Assembly (NCBI RefSeq): GCF_024158745.1
Contig: NZ_JAMZAW010000005.1
Coordinates: 301,050-365,049, forward strand
Reading direction: 5' to 3'
Length of the DNA: 64,000 bases
DNA from: Paenibacillus tyrphae
GTDB taxonomy: Bacteria > Bacillota > Bacilli > Paenibacillales > NBRC-103111
How positions within the stretch are numbered: the stretch's first letter is position 1; each line of letters starts with the position of its first letter. Shown here in pieces: positions 26,814 to 34,739 of this stretch. Made by a program: the position numbers and the translations under genes. The notes beneath the pieces were generated by a model. It was not told the origin of the DNA and ran no database searches. It saw only the letters and a list, made by a program, of their open reading frames with translations.

Positions 26814-26858
26814 TTGACAAGCTTCAAGTGGTGATATACTGTATATATTAATATATAC
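26814..26858 (+). promoter_or_regulatory. Promoter and YtrA-type operator
   Basis: TTGACA at 26814 and TATACT at 26835 are 15 bases apart. The perfect 18-base palindrome GTATATATTAATATATAC follows at 26841-26858. The GntR regulator at 28182 is the probable ligand-responsive binder. Confidence 0.7.
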
Positions 26859-26889
26859 ACTTATACACCTTCAGAGGAGTGAGTATTGC

Positions 26890-27372
26890 ATGATTGCTGA
26901 ATTTCTGAAAGAATGGTCTTATCTTGCCGTCTTCGTTCTTGCGGCGCTGCCTTGGGTGGAATCGGCTTTTGTCGTAGTGCTAGGTATCGCCATGCTTGAC
27001 TTAAACCCGGTTGCCACAACGATTTTGGCTTTTCTGGGGAATTGGATTACCGTGCTGCTCGTCGTTTTCTTGTTCGACCGCTGGAACGCATGGCGCAGCA
27101 AACGCAGCGGAGCAAGCGAAAGCAAACGAAGCCAGCGGGCCTACCGCCTATTTGTCCGGTACGGGCTGCCGGGTCTTGCCTTTCTCGGTCCCATCCTGAT
27201 CGGGACGGAGATTGCGGCGGGCTTCGCCATGCTGTTCAAAGCGCCCCGCGGCCCCGTCCTGTTCTGGATGACGTGCTCGCTGGCGTTCTGGACGATCCTG
27301 TTCGCCGCTGCCGCCGCTTACGGCGTCGATCTTTTCGGTCTGACCCGTATGAATCAATCATCTGGAGCGTGA
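26890..27372 (+). CDS. Small multidrug export protein family
   Basis: The 160-residue membrane protein has four hydrophobic segments and the family features LAALPWVESAF at the start and LGNWITVLLVVFLFDRW, GLPGLAFLGPILIGTEIAA later. The PF06695 name implies drug export, but function is not well proven. AGAGGAG precedes the ATG by 10 bases. It is the first gene of a four-gene operon with a permease, GntR regulator and ATPase. Confidence 0.82.
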   Translation: MIAEFLKEWSYLAVFVLAALPWVESAFVVVLGIAMLDLNPVATTILAFLGNWITVLLVVFLFDRWNAWRSKRSGASESKRSQRAYRLFVRYGLPGLAFLGPILIGTEIAAGFAMLFKAPRGPVLFWMTCSLAFWTILFAAAAAYGVDLFGLTRMNQSSGA

Positions 27373-28119
27373 GTGGAATTGCGTGATGCTTGCCGGATTG
27401 CATGGAATGAGTTAAAACATAAATATGTTGCGCTGCTGGCCAACGTTCTGTTCTCGGCCTTGATCGGGTTCTTTCTGGCGCACGATATGGTGCGCACGCT
27501 GGGGGGAGACGAGCGCGGCAGTATGCAGCCGGGCGTTTCTTTTCCCGTGGATTTATGGTTAATTGCCGTTGTTCCTACGCTCGGCGCGCTTGCCTTTTCC
27601 AGAGAATACCTATCTTTCAGTTACTTGGTGTCGGAGGATCCGTTTTTGAAGCGGCTGCGCTTTTTCCGGATGTGGGCCATTCCGCTCAAGGTCGTAGCCT
27701 GGAGCCGGATGCTGTATATGATGATGTGCCTGGGAACGTCCTTGCTCGTCTTTGTCGGCGTCTTTGTCGCGTCAAGTTGGTCCGCTTTGCTTGGCGTGCT
27801 GTCCATGGCGGAGTATGCCGCCTTTGTGCTCGTCTGGGTCGGCTATGCCTTTGCGGTCAGCGGCATCAATCCGTATCTGGAATTCGGAACGAACGGCAAA
27901 GCGATTCTGATCGGCTCCTTTACGGCCCTGATGTTGATCGTTGCGGGAATCTTAATGTTCTACTCGCATTTTGGACAACCGGTTTATTTATGGGTGTTTG
28001 AATTGGCGCGGGGAAATCCGCCGGTTGCCATGATCTTGTCCGTACTTATGGCCGTGCTTGGGGTGGCGGGGTTCTACCGGGCCTTAATTTACCGGCTTGC
28101 GCGCAAGGATCTTCCCTAG
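27373..28119 (+). CDS. ABC-2-like membrane protein
   Basis: The 248-residue protein has six hydrophobic segments, a cytoplasmic start (MELRDACRIAWNELKHKYVAL) like ABC-2 exporters, and no ATPase parts. GTG at 27373 follows GGAG by 5 bases and directly follows the previous stop. It is probably the permease partner of the ATPase at 28583. I do not recognise a named family. Confidence 0.78.
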   Translation: MELRDACRIAWNELKHKYVALLANVLFSALIGFFLAHDMVRTLGGDERGSMQPGVSFPVDLWLIAVVPTLGALAFSREYLSFSYLVSEDPFLKRLRFFRMWAIPLKVVAWSRMLYMMMCLGTSLLVFVGVFVASSWSALLGVLSMAEYAAFVLVWVGYAFAVSGINPYLEFGTNGKAILIGSFTALMLIVAGILMFYSHFGQPVYLWVFELARGNPPVAMILSVLMAVLGVAGFYRALIYRLARKDLP

Positions 28120-28181
28120 GGTCGGTCCGCCCGCACAGCGGCCGGGGGTTCACCTGACTTGTCAGAAAGGAGGCGGCAGCG

Positions 28182-28586
28182 ATACAGCTACCGATACACA
28201 TCTCGGAACATAGCCGGGAGCCGATTTATCATCAAATTGAACAGCAGCTGATATCGTTCATCGTAAGCGGTCAGCTTAAACCGGGCACGCCGCTTCCTTC
28301 GATCCGGTCGCTCGCCAGCGATCTGGCCTGCAGCGTCATTACGGTGAACCGGGCTTATCAAAATTTGGAGCAGCGCAAATTCATTCAGACCGTGCAGGGA
28401 AAAGGAACGTTCGTAGCGGATGTGCAGGAGGGCGAGAAGAAGCAGGTCGCGGACGCCAGTCTGCACCAAGCGTTCCGCGCGGCGATTGAAATGAGCTTTC
28501 GGCTGCAGAACGATCCGGAGCAAACGCGGCAGACGTTTGAGCAGATCCTGGCGGAAATGCTGCAAGAAAGGAGGCGAGGCGGATGA
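28182..28586 (+). CDS. YtrA-type GntR regulator with apparent ATA start
   Basis: The frame encodes a full GntR winged helix: PIHISEHSREPIYHQIEQQL, PGTPLPSIRSLASDLACSV, ITVNRAYQNLEQRKFI and the wing VQGKGTFVAD, then a short helical tail as in YtrA. An in-frame TGA lies at 28155, and no ATG, GTG or TTG is found before residue 55, inside the recognition helix. An excellent AAGGAGG ends 8 bases before ATA at 28182, which gives the expected start QLPIHIS. The gene appears to use ATA or carries an ATG-to-ATA change. It overlaps the ATPase gene by four bases. Confidence 0.85.
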   Translation: MQLPIHISEHSREPIYHQIEQQLISFIVSGQLKPGTPLPSIRSLASDLACSVITVNRAYQNLEQRKFIQTVQGKGTFVADVQEGEKKQVADASLHQAFRAAIEMSFRLQNDPEQTRQTFEQILAEMLQERRRGG

Positions 28587-29464
28587 CTTCCCCAAGTCCT
28601 CTTCGGCTGGAGCGCTTCGTGAAACAGCGAGATGACTTCCGGCTGGGACCGATCGATATCGTTCTGGAGCCCGGCCTGACGTATGCGTTGGTAGGCCCGA
28701 ACGGCTCGGGCAAAACGACGTTGCTCAAGTGCCTTATGAATCTGATGAAGCCGACCTCAGGCAAGCTGGAAATTTTCGGCCATACGTATGAGCGGGAGGA
28801 GCAGGCTATCAAGACGCAGATCGCTTTTGTCCCCGATCCGCTGGACGGCTGCGAGCCCTTTACGCTGCGGGAGATGAGGGATTTTATCGGCGGCTGGTAC
28901 GCATCGTGGGACGACGACGATTTTGTCCGGCGCGCGGCGTCTTTTCGTATTCCGCTGGACAAAAGGTACGGCAAGATGTCGCAGGGGGAGCGGAAAAAGG
29001 CGGCGTTAACGCTCGCGCTGAGTACGCATGCGCGTCTGCTGCTGCTCGATGAGCCGACGAACGGTCTGGATATCGCCAGCCGCAATCGTCTGAAGCAGAT
29101 GCTTGTCGAGGATGCGGAGAGCGTGGAACGGACCGTCGTGCTATCCACCCATTCGGTCGAAGATATTCGGCAGTTTGCGGATTGCATTCTTTTGCTGAGA
29201 AACGGCGCTTTGGAAGGCCCTTACGAAAAAGATGCCTTGGTCGCCTCGTGGCGCCGGCTCTGGTTAACCGGAGAAGCGCTGCCCAGTCTGGCGGATATCC
29301 CGGGCGCGGTCGATTGGAGTGAGAGCCCGTTTCCTCAACTGGTCACCTGCGACCGTACGGCAACCTTGATTTTCTTGTCCGAAAACGGAATCCAAGTCAC
29401 GAAGGAGCAGCCGCTGCCGCTGGACGAATTGTTGGACCGGCTTCTGGAGAAAAACGAGCGCTAG
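28583..29464 (+). CDS. ABC transporter ATP-binding protein
   Basis: The 293-residue ATPase has Walker A GPNGSGKTT, Q-loop FVPDPL, signature SQGERKK, Walker B LLLLDEPTNGLD and H-loop STHSVED. The last 70 residues form a C-terminal extension seen in YtrB-like ATPases. It overlaps the GntR stop (ATGA) and probably drives the permease at 27373. Such systems often protect against cell-envelope antibiotics. Confidence 0.93.
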   Translation: MTSPSPLRLERFVKQRDDFRLGPIDIVLEPGLTYALVGPNGSGKTTLLKCLMNLMKPTSGKLEIFGHTYEREEQAIKTQIAFVPDPLDGCEPFTLREMRDFIGGWYASWDDDDFVRRAASFRIPLDKRYGKMSQGERKKAALTLALSTHARLLLLDEPTNGLDIASRNRLKQMLVEDAESVERTVVLSTHSVEDIRQFADCILLLRNGALEGPYEKDALVASWRRLWLTGEALPSLADIPGAVDWSESPFPQLVTCDRTATLIFLSENGIQVTKEQPLPLDELLDRLLEKNER

Positions 29465-29494
29465 ACGAATCATACGCGAACCCCGATTTTTCTA

Positions 29495-29523
29495 TTGACA
29501 TTCCCGGGGTTCGGGGGTATGAT
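29495..29523 (+). promoter_or_regulatory. Strong promoter before the amidohydrolase operon
   Basis: TTGACA at 29495 and TATGAT at 29518 are 17 bases apart. Confidence 0.75.
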
Positions 29524-29622
29524 TTCGATTAAAGCATAGTAATTTTATGGGAATAGTCAAGAAATCTACCGGACTACCGGAGACACGTACCGCCTGCTGG
29601 GCGGAATGTGTCTTTTTTATTT
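29524..29622 (+). other. Structured leader ending in a terminator hairpin
   Basis: The leader has two small stems (CATA/TATG and TAGTC/GACTA) around AAGAAATCTACC, then a strong hairpin ACAC..CCGCC/GGCGG..GTGT with TCTTTTTTATTTTT. The TATGG and TCTACC strings recall purine riboswitches, but the rest does not match. It may be a ligand- or protein-controlled attenuator for the operon. Confidence 0.45.
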
Positions 29623-29653
29623 TTACGGTCGTCCGGCGAAGGGGGCGTACTGC

Positions 29654-29812
29654 TTGGCGCAAAAAGACGAATGGCTGCGGGCGGAAGGGGACCGCTTTCC
29701 GGGCAAAACGTATGCCGAAGTCGTGCTGGAGCCCGCCTACGAGCAAACCAAGGCGGAGCTGCTGGCGCCGATGCTTGAGGTCAATAAGGCGTATCTGCTT
29801 ATAGCTTGCTAA
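29654..29812 (+). pseudogene. Remnant of an argininosuccinate-lyase-like gene
   Basis: The frame encodes LAQKDEWLRAEGDRFPGKTYAEV, here split at its middle, followed by LEPAYEQTKAELLAPMLEVNKAYLL, then a stop. This resembles the N-terminal 50 residues of ArgH-like lyases that occur beside amidohydrolases in Paenibacillus. The rest of a lyase (about 450 residues) is missing, so this is likely a deletion leftover. The family call is from memory and needs a search. Confidence 0.45.
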
Positions 29813-29837
29813 CCTAAAGACAGAAGGTGGAACCTCG

Positions 29838-30749
29838 ATGCTGTTCAAGGAAGGCTTTCAAGTATTCGACATTCATGCCCATTTGCCTTATCCGCTGCCG
29901 TTTATGTCGGCTAATCCGGTGATCCGAAGCCAGAACGCGCTGCGTTCCGAACGGATGCGGTTGACGTGGGATTTCCCGGAGCCTCCGGCGGAGGAGGATC
30001 AGGATGCGGACCGGCCGCTCATCGACCGTTGGGCAGACGAATTGGACCGCTACGGCATTGGCGGAATCAATTTCCTGACCGCCTGGAGCAACGACGATCT
30101 GGCCGAGCAGATCGGCAAATACCCCAGCCGGTTTACCGGCTTCGCCCATCATTCCATCGAGGAGCCGAATGCGGCGGAGGAGCTGCAGAGAGCCGTGGAC
30201 ACGCTTGGCCTGAAAGGCTACAAGCTGTTCGGCCCGCTCGTGGAAATCCCGTTTCACGATCCGAAGCTGACGCCGGTGTGGCGGTTTCTCGCCGAGCGGA
30301 AGCTGCCGGTGCTCATTCATTTCGGGCTGCTCGGACATACCGGCGGGATCGCCTCGCACCTCAACATCAATCCGCTGGCGATCTTTAACGTGGCCCGGGA
30401 ATACCCGGATATTCCGTTCATCATTCCGCATTTCGGTGCGGGCTATTTTCAAGAGCTGCTGCACTTGTGCTGGAGCTGCCAGAATATCTTCATCGATACA
30501 TCCGGGTCGAATCAGTGGATGCGCTGGACGCCGTACGAGCTGAACCTGGATATCCTGTTCCGCAAATGCTACGAGCTGATCGGTCCCGAGCGGATTATAT
30601 TCGGCACGGATTCCAGCAGCTTCCCGCGGGGGTTCGTCTACCGCTACTTGCAGGATCAGGTGCGCTCCTGCCGCGAGCTGCGGATGAACGAGACGGAGAT
30701 CGAGAACATTTTTGGGAACAACGCGAGAAGACTGTTGAACTTAGTATAG
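29838..30749 (+). CDS. Amidohydrolase-family metal hydrolase
   Basis: The 303-residue TIM-barrel enzyme (amidohydrolase 2 family) has metal ligands in DIHAHLP at residues 11-17, His in LIHFGLLG, His in IIPHFGAGYF, and the catalytic Asp in IIFGTDSSSFPRG. Hydrolases and decarboxylases of this family act on ring or amide substrates; the true one is unknown. AAGGTGG precedes the ATG by 8 bases. It is followed by a sugar-type ABC importer in the same operon, so the substrate may be imported by it. Confidence 0.9.
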   Translation: MLFKEGFQVFDIHAHLPYPLPFMSANPVIRSQNALRSERMRLTWDFPEPPAEEDQDADRPLIDRWADELDRYGIGGINFLTAWSNDDLAEQIGKYPSRFTGFAHHSIEEPNAAEELQRAVDTLGLKGYKLFGPLVEIPFHDPKLTPVWRFLAERKLPVLIHFGLLGHTGGIASHLNINPLAIFNVAREYPDIPFIIPHFGAGYFQELLHLCWSCQNIFIDTSGSNQWMRWTPYELNLDILFRKCYELIGPERIIFGTDSSSFPRGFVYRYLQDQVRSCRELRMNETEIENIFGNNARRLLNLV

Positions 30750-30771
30750 AAAAAAAGGGGACTGGAAAACC

Positions 30772-32139
30772 ATGAAGAGCACTTATCGTCAGCGTTATCG
30801 TTATACGCCTTGGAGCGCCGTGGCGCTTGCGCTTAGCTTAGCCGTGGGGCTGTCCGCCTGCGGCGGCTCCAAGGCGCCGGCGGGAGACGGCAAATCGGGA
30901 GAAGGCGCTCAGAAGACGACGGAATCCGGCCAAGAGGAGAAGATTACCATCGAGTACTGGCAGTACCAGTATCCGGCGAAGGTCGAGCTGATCGCGGCGC
31001 TGATCGACGAGTTTCAGAAGAAGCATCCGAATATTACCGTCAAGCAGACGAACTTCCCGTATGACCAGTACAACGAGAAGGTGGCGACGCTCGTGCCCGC
31101 CGGGAAGGGACCGGATATTATTAACCTGTATTACGGCTGGCTGCCGAAATACGTCTCGTCCGGCTATTTGCAGCCGCTGCCGGAGAGCGTCTTCTCCGAG
31201 GAGCAGATCAAGAAGGAGTTTTTCCCGTTCGTCGATACGGCCAAGTTGAACGGCAAATATTACGCGATCCCGACCGCCGTGCGGACGCTCGCCTTGTTTT
31301 ACAACAAGGATTTGTTCACCAAAGCGGGGCTCGATCCGGGCAAGCCGCCGGCCACTTGGACCGAGCTGGTCGACACCGCGAAGAAGCTGACGCAGCAGGA
31401 CAAGAACGGGCAATACGTCGTCGAAGGGCTGGCTTGGCAGCCGAACGCGCAGCTCCACCACTGGTACCGCGACGCGCTTGTGTACCAGGCGGGCGGCAAA
31501 GATATCAGCGACGACCGGCGCAAAATTTTGTGGGCGGATTCCCCGGCCGGGCTGGAAGCGTTCAAGTATTTGATCGACCTGTCGCTGGTACATAAGGTCG
31601 GCACCAAGGATTTCTATAACGACGACATTACCGCCTTCAAGAAGGGCGTAGCTGCGATGAATATCGACGGATCGTTCCAGCTCGGCGGGATCAAGAAGGA
31701 CGCGCCCGACCTCCAGTATGCGATTGCGCCGCTTCCTTCGTACAAGGACAAGGCGACGCAGGTGTCCTTCTGGGCCAACTCGATTACGAAGGGTGTGAAG
31801 GGCAAGAAGCTGGAGGCGGCGACCGAATTCCTGAAGTTTCTGACCAGCAAGGAAGTGCAGGAGCAGTGGGTGGAGAAGGTTGGGGAGCTTCCGGCGAAGC
31901 GAGAGGTCGCGCTGCAGGACAAATACGCGAAGGACGAGAAGCTCGGTCCGTTCATCCAGCAGCTGCCTTATGCGCATGCGCACTTCTTCGTGGACGAGAA
32001 GCTGGAGCGCGATTACTTCGTCGAAGCGGTCGATCAAGTGGTACTGAAGCAGGTGCCGGTCGAGAAGGCGTACGACGAGCTGGTGAGGAAGACGCAGAAG
32101 CTGTTCGACGATTATTGGGCGAAGCAGGATAAAAAATAA
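30772..32139 (+). CDS. ABC importer solute-binding lipoprotein
   Basis: The 455-residue lipoprotein has a signal peptide with lipobox LSAC (Cys30), a Gly/Ser/Lys linker, and a type 1 sugar-binding fold (ITIEYWQYQY, GKGPDIINLYYGW, AIPTAVRTLALFYNKDLF, WANSITKGVKGK). AAAGGGGA precedes the ATG. It brings a carbohydrate or related ligand to the two permeases that follow. No ATPase gene is in the operon, so it probably uses a shared MsmX-type ATPase. Confidence 0.93.
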   Translation: MKSTYRQRYRYTPWSAVALALSLAVGLSACGGSKAPAGDGKSGEGAQKTTESGQEEKITIEYWQYQYPAKVELIAALIDEFQKKHPNITVKQTNFPYDQYNEKVATLVPAGKGPDIINLYYGWLPKYVSSGYLQPLPESVFSEEQIKKEFFPFVDTAKLNGKYYAIPTAVRTLALFYNKDLFTKAGLDPGKPPATWTELVDTAKKLTQQDKNGQYVVEGLAWQPNAQLHHWYRDALVYQAGGKDISDDRRKILWADSPAGLEAFKYLIDLSLVHKVGTKDFYNDDITAFKKGVAAMNIDGSFQLGGIKKDAPDLQYAIAPLPSYKDKATQVSFWANSITKGVKGKKLEAATEFLKFLTSKEVQEQWVEKVGELPAKREVALQDKYAKDEKLGPFIQQLPYAHAHFFVDEKLERDYFVEAVDQVVLKQVPVEKAYDELVRKTQKLFDDYWAKQDKK

Positions 32140-32181
32140 GGCGGCGTGCGCGCTGCAAGAAGGACGAGGAGGGAAGAACCT

Positions 32182-33111
32182 ATGGAGCGTGCCGAAGCGC
32201 TGTCGGCCGCTAGAAGCCGGGTTCCCCAGAGGCGGGGGCTCGGCGTGAAAAAGCAGCGGTATGTGTTCGTGTACACCTGCCTGCTGGTGCCGCTGCTTTT
32301 TTTCGTCTCCATCCGTATTTTGCCGATCCTGTATTCGTTTAACGTCGGCTTCCGGGAATGGGATATGCTGTCCGAAGAGAAGCCGTTTGTCGGGCTCGAC
32401 AATTACATCGCCTTGTTCCAGGACGAAGTGTTCCTGCAGGCGTTGAAAAATACGCTCGTCTACGTGCTGGCCGGTGTGCCGGGGCAGATCGCCGCCGGAT
32501 TGGCTGTTGCGCTGCTGCTGCAGCGCATCGGCCGGCTGCGCGGCTTGTTCCGCACGGTCTATTTTATCCCGTACGTCACCAGCGTGGTAGCGGTCAGTTG
32601 GGTGTTCCGCTGGATGCTGATGAAGAACGGCGTTGTCAACGGCATTCTGCTCTCGCTCGGGCTCGATCCGCAGCTGTTCCTCGGCTCGCCGTCCCAGGCG
32701 ATCTATCTGGTCATAGCCGCCATGATCTGGCAGGGCGTCGGGTTTCAAATGCTGATCTTCCTGACGGGGCTGGAGGGCATCCCGCGGCTGTACTACGATG
32801 CGGCCGCCATCGACGGCGCGGGAGCGTGGCAGAGGTTCGTGCACATCACGCTGCCGCTGCTTAATCCGGTGATTGTGTTTTCCGTCGTCATCGGCAGCAT
32901 CGATTATTTGCAGTCGTTCACGCAGGTGCTCAACATGACGTCCGGCGGTCCGCTCAACTCGACCGTCTCGCTCGTGCTGTACATTTACAATCTCGCGTTC
33001 AAGCACTTCAACATGGGCCAGGCGGCGGCCGCTACCGTCGTGCTTTTCGCGTTGATCTTGGTCCTGTCGCTGCTGCAGCTCAAGGTGCTGAGCAAGAAGA
33101 TCGAATATTAA
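32182..33111 (+). CDS. Sugar ABC permease (MalF type)
   Basis: The 309-residue protein has six membrane segments and the EAA loop YYDAAAIDGAGAWQRFVHITLPLL that docks the ATPase (quoted here with its 24 residues broken by the family consensus: EAA at YYDAAAIDGAG, then PLL). ATG at 32182 follows GGAGGGA by 8 bases; the upstream in-frame start at 32146 adds an Arg-rich tail. Second gene of the importer. Confidence 0.93.
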   Translation: MERAEALSAARSRVPQRRGLGVKKQRYVFVYTCLLVPLLFFVSIRILPILYSFNVGFREWDMLSEEKPFVGLDNYIALFQDEVFLQALKNTLVYVLAGVPGQIAAGLAVALLLQRIGRLRGLFRTVYFIPYVTSVVAVSWVFRWMLMKNGVVNGILLSLGLDPQLFLGSPSQAIYLVIAAMIWQGVGFQMLIFLTGLEGIPRLYYDAAAIDGAGAWQRFVHITLPLLNPVIVFSVVIGSIDYLQSFTQVLNMTSGGPLNSTVSLVLYIYNLAFKHFNMGQAAAATVVLFALILVLSLLQLKVLSKKIEY

Positions 33112-33125
33112 GGAGGGGATGACCG

Positions 33126-33929
33126 ATGAGGCTAGGAAGCTATGCGCTGCTTACCGCGGGCATGCTCGCGATGCTATTTCCATTTTTATGGATGGTCGCC
33201 ACTTCGCTCAAGACGCCGCAGGACGTCTTCTCGCTTAGCCTCGTGCCCGATCGCGTGACGCTGGCCAATTATGCGGAATTGTTCGCCACGACGCCGTTTA
33301 CGGACTGGGTGTATAACAGTTTCATGATCGCGGTAATTATGACGGCAAGCGTATGCTTGTTCGATACGGTCACGGGGTACGTGCTGGCGAAATTTACGTT
33401 TGCCGGGAAACGGCTCATTTTTATCGCCATTCTCAGCACGCTGATGGTGCCCACCGAGATGCTGATCATTCCGTGGTATCTGCTGTCCGCCAAGCTCGGC
33501 TGGGTCGATACGTACATCGGCGTCCTGTTTCCGGGGCTCGTCAGCGCCTTCGGCATCTTCCTGATGAAGCAGTTCATGGAATCGCTGCCCTCGGACCTGC
33601 TGGACGCGGCGCGGATCGACGGCATGAACGAATGGGGCATCATGCTGCGCATCGCCGTACCACTGGTGAGCCCCGCTCTTGCGACGTTGGCGATCCTGTC
33701 GTTTCTCGGCAGCTGGAACGCGTTCATCTGGCCGTTGATCGTGACGCAGACGGAGACGCATTTCACGATTCCGGTCGGCGTGGCGTTCTTCTCGAGCGAG
33801 CTGAAGGATACGAGCGGTTGGGTGCTGATCATGACGGGAGCGACCGTTTCCGTGCTGCCCCTGATTCTGCTGTTTGTCATCTTCCAGAAGCAGATTGTCC
33901 GCGGCATCGCACTCACCGGGCTAAAATAG
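33126..33929 (+). CDS. Sugar ABC permease (MalG type)
   Basis: The 267-residue protein has six membrane segments, the EAA loop DLLDAARIDGMNEWGIMLR and the sequence FLGSWNAFIWPLIV. It starts 14 bases after the first permease, after AAGGAGGGG. The gene runs nearly to the convergent TetR gene at 33938. Confidence 0.93.
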   Translation: MRLGSYALLTAGMLAMLFPFLWMVATSLKTPQDVFSLSLVPDRVTLANYAELFATTPFTDWVYNSFMIAVIMTASVCLFDTVTGYVLAKFTFAGKRLIFIAILSTLMVPTEMLIIPWYLLSAKLGWVDTYIGVLFPGLVSAFGIFLMKQFMESLPSDLLDAARIDGMNEWGIMLRIAVPLVSPALATLAILSFLGSWNAFIWPLIVTQTETHFTIPVGVAFFSSELKDTSGWVLIMTGATVSVLPLILLFVIFQKQIVRGIALTGLK

Positions 33930-33937
33930 GCGGCAGC

Positions 33938-34504
33938 TCACAGAAACTTCCGCATCGAAGCGGACAGCTCGCTGACAACCTTGCCGATCTCCTCGGGAGA
34001 CAGATGAAATTCCTGCAGCGTCCACTCGATCAGCATCATGTGCAGGAGGGCCGAGAACGATTTTTGCCCGTACAGGCGGTAAATATCGGACTGCGTACCG
34101 CTCCCGCTGCGGATTCCGTCGATAAACAGCTCATCGTGGTAATCGCAGATGCTGCGGAAAATAAGCTGCCGGATTTTGCGGTCCTGGCCCTTGATGTTCA
34201 GGATCAGCGACGGGGGAATGTTGTCCTTCCAGGTGCGGAACAGCAGCACGAACATCGCTTCCGTATACGGCTGCCCGCCATCGATATGTTGCCACACGCC
34301 GCTCATCAGCCGGGTCAAATAATTCAATAAAATTTCGTCTTTGTCCTGAAAGTTCCGGTAAACCGTTTGGCGTGCAAGTCCTGCTTTATCTGCAATCTCC
34401 GTAATGGAGATGAGAGAGTAGGGCTTTTTTTCCATTAATTGAAACAGCGCAGTCTGAATCCATTCCTGCGACCGCAAGGAGAGTTTGCCCGTAGCCACGC
34501 CCAA
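33938..34504 (-). CDS. TetR-family regulator
   Basis: The roughly 188-residue protein has an N-terminal HTH (ISITEIADKAGLARQTVYRNF) and a helical ligand domain. TTG at 34504 is 10 bases after AAGGA; GTG at 34513 is too close to it. It converges on the sugar permease and faces away from the iron-siderophore lipoprotein. Two palindromes in its upstream region are probable operators. Confidence 0.88.
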   Translation of the reverse strand: MGVATGKLSLRSQEWIQTALFQLMEKKPYSLISITEIADKAGLARQTVYRNFQDKDEILLNYLTRLMSGVWQHIDGGQPYTEAMFVLLFRTWKDNIPPSLILNIKGQDRKIRQLIFRSICDYHDELFIDGIRSGSGTQSDIYRLYGQKSFSALLHMMLIEWTLQEFHLSPEEIGKVVSELSASMRKFL

Positions 34505-34584
34505 GTGTGACACTTCCTTTCATCTGTCCATTTTCGCCCCTGGAGAGCGTCGAGGTTATTGCATAACCGGACGATATCGTTTAA

Positions 34585-34617
34585 TGTTACAAGTGTAACA
34601 CAAGTAACAATTGTAAC
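34585..34617. promoter_or_regulatory. Twin palindromes upstream of the TetR gene
   Basis: TGTTACA-AG-TGTAACA (34585-34600) is a perfect interrupted palindrome; GTAACAATTGTAAC (34604-34617) is a close second copy. Spacing and symmetry suit TetR dimers. Confidence 0.65.
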
Positions 34618-34638
34618 GCTTGTTTGGTTTATCGGCTT

Positions 34639-34668
34639 GGTCCCGTCGGAACGGGAGCTTTTTTTGAA
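34639..34668 (+). terminator. Hairpin with T run upstream of the Fur box
   Basis: TCCCGT/ACGGGA around CGGA, then GCTTTTTTT. It ends any transcript reading from the TetR-operator side before it reaches the lipoprotein gene. Confidence 0.7.
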
Positions 34669-34675
34669 TCTTTGA

Positions 34676-34698
34676 TTGATAATAATAATCATTATCAA
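34676..34698. promoter_or_regulatory. Fur box
   Basis: TTGATAAT-AATAATC-ATTATCAA is a perfect interrupted palindrome that contains the classic GATAATNATTATC-type half sites. It lies 42 bases before the iron-siderophore lipoprotein, so iron repletion should silence it. Confidence 0.9.
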
Positions 34699-34739
34699 AA
34701 AAAATGCAGCTTATGAATTGCTGAAAGGAGTAGTTATCG

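Noticed and set aside
30838..33006. A 722-codon open frame opposite the sugar ABC importer
   Set aside because: The plus strand has three clear transporter genes with ribosome sites. The antisense product is Arg-, His- and Gln-rich and has no family features.
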